64,000 nucleotides of DNA, from the NCBI GenBank assembly GCA_022316685.1, contig JAKJHU010000030.1, positions 7,714,860 to 7,778,859 of the forward strand, given 5' to 3'. This document shows positions 62,683-64,000 of the stretch, one piece after another. The translations under genes were made by a program, and so were the position numbers. The DNA comes from Progne subis subis. Its lineage: Eukaryota; Chordata; Aves; Passeriformes; Hirundinidae. Numbering within the stretch: the first letter of the stretch is position 1; each line of letters begins with the position of its first letter. Below the pieces are notes generated by a model, which was given only the letters and a program-made list of their open reading frames with translations, was not told the DNA's origin and searched no databases.

Positions 62683-62804
62683 CTGTTTTTCTCATGAATT
62701 TTTAAGATTTCATGTGTCTGTTGTAGCAGCTGTTTTTCTAGCTTGTATGTTGAGAGGGAATTTTCCAGTAGCTGAATTTCAAGTCTGGATGTTTGATTTA
62801 GCAC
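62683..62804 (-). CDS. ANGPT1: ANGPT1 exon 3 (coiled-coil region)
   Basis: The exon is 122 bp. It starts in phase 0 with GTG and leaves two bases (AG) for the next exon. It encodes VLNQTSRLEIQLLENSLSTY, then a segment ending LKIHEKN, about human residues 152-192. Acceptor is CTTAAG and donor is ACAG|GTAAGAG. It continues the coiled coil; Leu and Ile recur at heptad-like spacing. The NQT sequon, equivalent to human Asn154, is kept. The only clear difference from the human protein is THEIL for TNEIL. It was missing from the ORF list because it has no in-frame Met, and was found by reverse-complementing the segment between exons 2 and 4. Confidence 0.96.
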
Positions 62805-63691
62805 CTTAAGGATAAATTAAAAATATTTAATTAATGTTTATATTGTCCTGGATATTTTGTTTTAGCAACAAAATATAATAATTTCATTCTGATTTGATGA
62901 TTCATCAAAAAATATTTCTAAATCCTTTTTTAATCTCAGCTGCTCAGCTGGTGCAGATGAACTCAATCAAGCTACACTGATATGTACCAGCTGATATTCT
63001 GGCACTCTGTTTACTGTAGAATAGTAGTAGATCAGCAGAAAAAAAGGCTGCCAAATAAGCTTTATTTCAATGGAAAGAACAAGAGACATGCCTCAAACAT
63101 GCATTCCTACAAAGCATTCTTAAACCAGAAAAGTGCAAGAGTACTTGGAATGAGGTCAAAGTGTTGCATCTGCTATTTTGCAAGTAGAGCTCCTACATCA
63201 GCTTTCCCCTGCATTCTCTCTTTTTTAATGTTGGCAGTTCAGTGTCTTATTTTTTTTTAAATCATTGGCATTCTCAGAGCAACCTGAATTGTCCTTCTTT
63301 GTTGTCCTACAGAGCTTAAAAAATTGGGAAATGATTGATATACAGCAACAACAATGAAGATGAAAAGCTATGATTTATGAAAAGCTCATTATTTATCCTG
63401 ACACTTGTATCACTGACAATCGGTAGCTGTTTATAGAAAGTCCAGTGCTGATCTACTTTCCTGGGCAGTCTTGCCTTTGTTACACATAGAGCTAAATGTA
63501 TGAACCAAATGAAATGAGAAGGAAGACACATAACAAGGGTCAATCATCAATGCTCTTATTACCAAGAAACCAAGTGTGTTTCCTGGACTCCTGTGATGAA
63601 ATGTTTTGTATGGTAATGCATTAGAAAATAAAGAGTTTGGGAAATGTTCTCTGCAATTAACAGCTTTTTGAAAACCACGCTGAGAACATAC
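62805..63691 (-). other. ANGPT1: ANGPT1 intron 2
   Basis: This is an 887-bp intron with a GTATG donor and a CTTAAG acceptor. The sequence is plain AT-rich. No repeat, RNA gene or conserved-looking block is recognised. The small ORFs in it are chance readings. Confidence 0.9.
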
Positions 63692-63847
63692 CTGGGTTTC
63701 AACATCCGTGAGTTTTCTCGTCTGCTCTGCTGTCTGGCTGAGGAGGCTGGTCCCTATCTCAAGCATGGTAGCAGTGTGGTTTTGCACAGCATTCTGCTGC
63801 AGCTGCACCATCTCTGATTTCATGTTTTCCACAATGTAGTTCTCAAG
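63692..63847 (-). CDS. ANGPT1: ANGPT1 exon 2 (coiled-coil region)
   Basis: The exon is 156 bp, phase 0 at both ends, and encodes 52 residues starting LENYIVENMKSEM and ending KLTDVETQ. It corresponds roughly to human residues 100-151 (numbering from memory). Acceptor: a pyrimidine-rich run then CAG at 63850-63848. Donor: CAG|GTATG, with GT at 63691-63690. The peptide is the start of the central coiled coil, which oligomerises angiopoietin-1 so that it can cluster TIE2. Heptad-like spacing of Leu, Ile and Met is visible. The sequon NHT, equivalent to human Asn122, is present. Differences from the human form are small (for example VQLQQ for AQIQQ). The reading frame runs past the donor into intron, so a longer ORF seen here is not the true exon end. 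Confidence 0.97.
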
Positions 63848-64000
63848 CTGAAAAAGAGAAAAGGTTGTAGCTGTTGTATTTTTATCTGTAGTATTTTTAT
63901 TCTGGTGTCATAAAGGGTGCATAGCTGTCATTCTTGTCAAAAGAAGAAATTTTAATTTAATTAAGGGGGATCCCAAGTCTCAGTTGGCCATATGAGTAGT
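63848..64000 (-). other. ANGPT1: ANGPT1 intron 1, 3' end only
   Basis: This is the last 153 bases of intron 1 as read on the minus strand. It ends in a good pyrimidine tract followed by CAG immediately before exon 2. Nothing else is recognisable. The first coding exon lies outside the window. Confidence 0.85.

Larger units (their letters stand above)
1..64000 (-). other. ANGPT1: ANGPT1 gene body (exons 2-7, introns 1-7 in part)
   Basis: Seen: six minus-strand exons with AG acceptors and GT donors occur in the right order, and their phases join into one open frame of 908 bases (about 302 codons). The encoded peptides match angiopoietin-1 almost residue for residue from the coiled coil into the fibrinogen-like domain. 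They do not fit ANGPT2, which differs strongly in the exon 7 region. Known: ANGPT1 is a secreted ligand, usually about 498 residues and 9 exons, that activates TIE2 on endothelium in vessel maturation. Inferred: exon 1 lies to the right of the window and exons 8-9 to the left, so promoter, start codon, stop codon and 3'UTR are all absent here. No second protein-coding gene is supported. Confidence 0.96.

Noticed and set aside
1..64000. CRISPR array, operon, phage or other novel multi-gene system
   Set aside because: Tandem arrays here are microsatellites with no spacers. All coding sequence belongs to one spliced vertebrate gene.
1..64000. ANGPT2 or an ANGPTL gene instead of ANGPT1
   Set aside because: Exon 2 (VENMKSEMVQLQQNAVQNHT) and exon 7 (FIFAITSQRQY, SQYDRFHIGNEKQNY) are ANGPT1-specific. 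ANGPT2 differs strongly in both.

Overview
The window looks like avian, probably songbird, nuclear DNA. It is AT-rich, has CR1 non-LTR retrotransposon pieces and avian-type endogenous retroviral LTRs, and has very long introns around short exons with clean GT-AG splice sites. There is no bacterial or phage architecture: no operons, no long ORFs and no CRISPR array.

The whole window lies inside one protein-coding gene on the minus strand, angiopoietin-1 (ANGPT1). ANGPT1 is the secreted, oligomeric agonist ligand of the endothelial receptor tyrosine kinase TEK/TIE2. Six consecutive internal coding exons, 2 to 7, are present and intact: 63692-63847, 62683-62804, 53800-54032, 37278-37405, 31794-31895 and 17511-17677. 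Their lengths (156, 122, 233, 128, 102 and 167 bp) and phases fit together into one 908-base open frame. Exons 2-4 encode the coiled-coil oligomerisation region. Exons 5-7 encode the linker and the first half of the C-terminal fibrinogen-like receptor-binding domain. Exon 1 (signal peptide and superclustering segment) should lie beyond the right edge. Exons 8-9 (the rest of the fibrinogen-like domain and the 3'UTR) should lie beyond the left edge; I searched by eye and did not find them here.

The rest is intron. Intron 7 (1-17510, incomplete) holds a well-bounded solo LTR with a 6-bp target-site duplication (911-1599), a CR1 fragment (about 1697-2147), a composite CR1 of about 2.3 kb that has lost much of its RT region and carries a nested opposite-strand CR1 tail (about 8530-10860), and two large pure pentanucleotide arrays, (CTTTC)n and (CCCTT)n. 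Intron 6 has an (ATT)26 array and a solo LTR with a 5-bp target-site duplication (29230-30082). Intron 5 has a small CpG-richer patch. Intron 4 has T/G-rich tracts, a T38 run, CNE-like AT-rich stretches and a coding-like, splice-flanked ORF of unknown meaning (42095-42227). Intron 3 is mostly unremarkable AT-rich sequence but contains a decayed third LTR (about 61200-62034).

I found no undescribed multi-gene system. The observations most worth checking are the paired AAAGG and AAGGG arrays on the ANGPT1 sense strand, a possible extra N-glycosylation sequon in exon 5, a Tyr-to-His change at a conserved aromatic position in exon 7, and the exon-like ORF in intron 4. Comparisons with human ANGPT1 and with repeat consensus sequences are from memory and were not computed.
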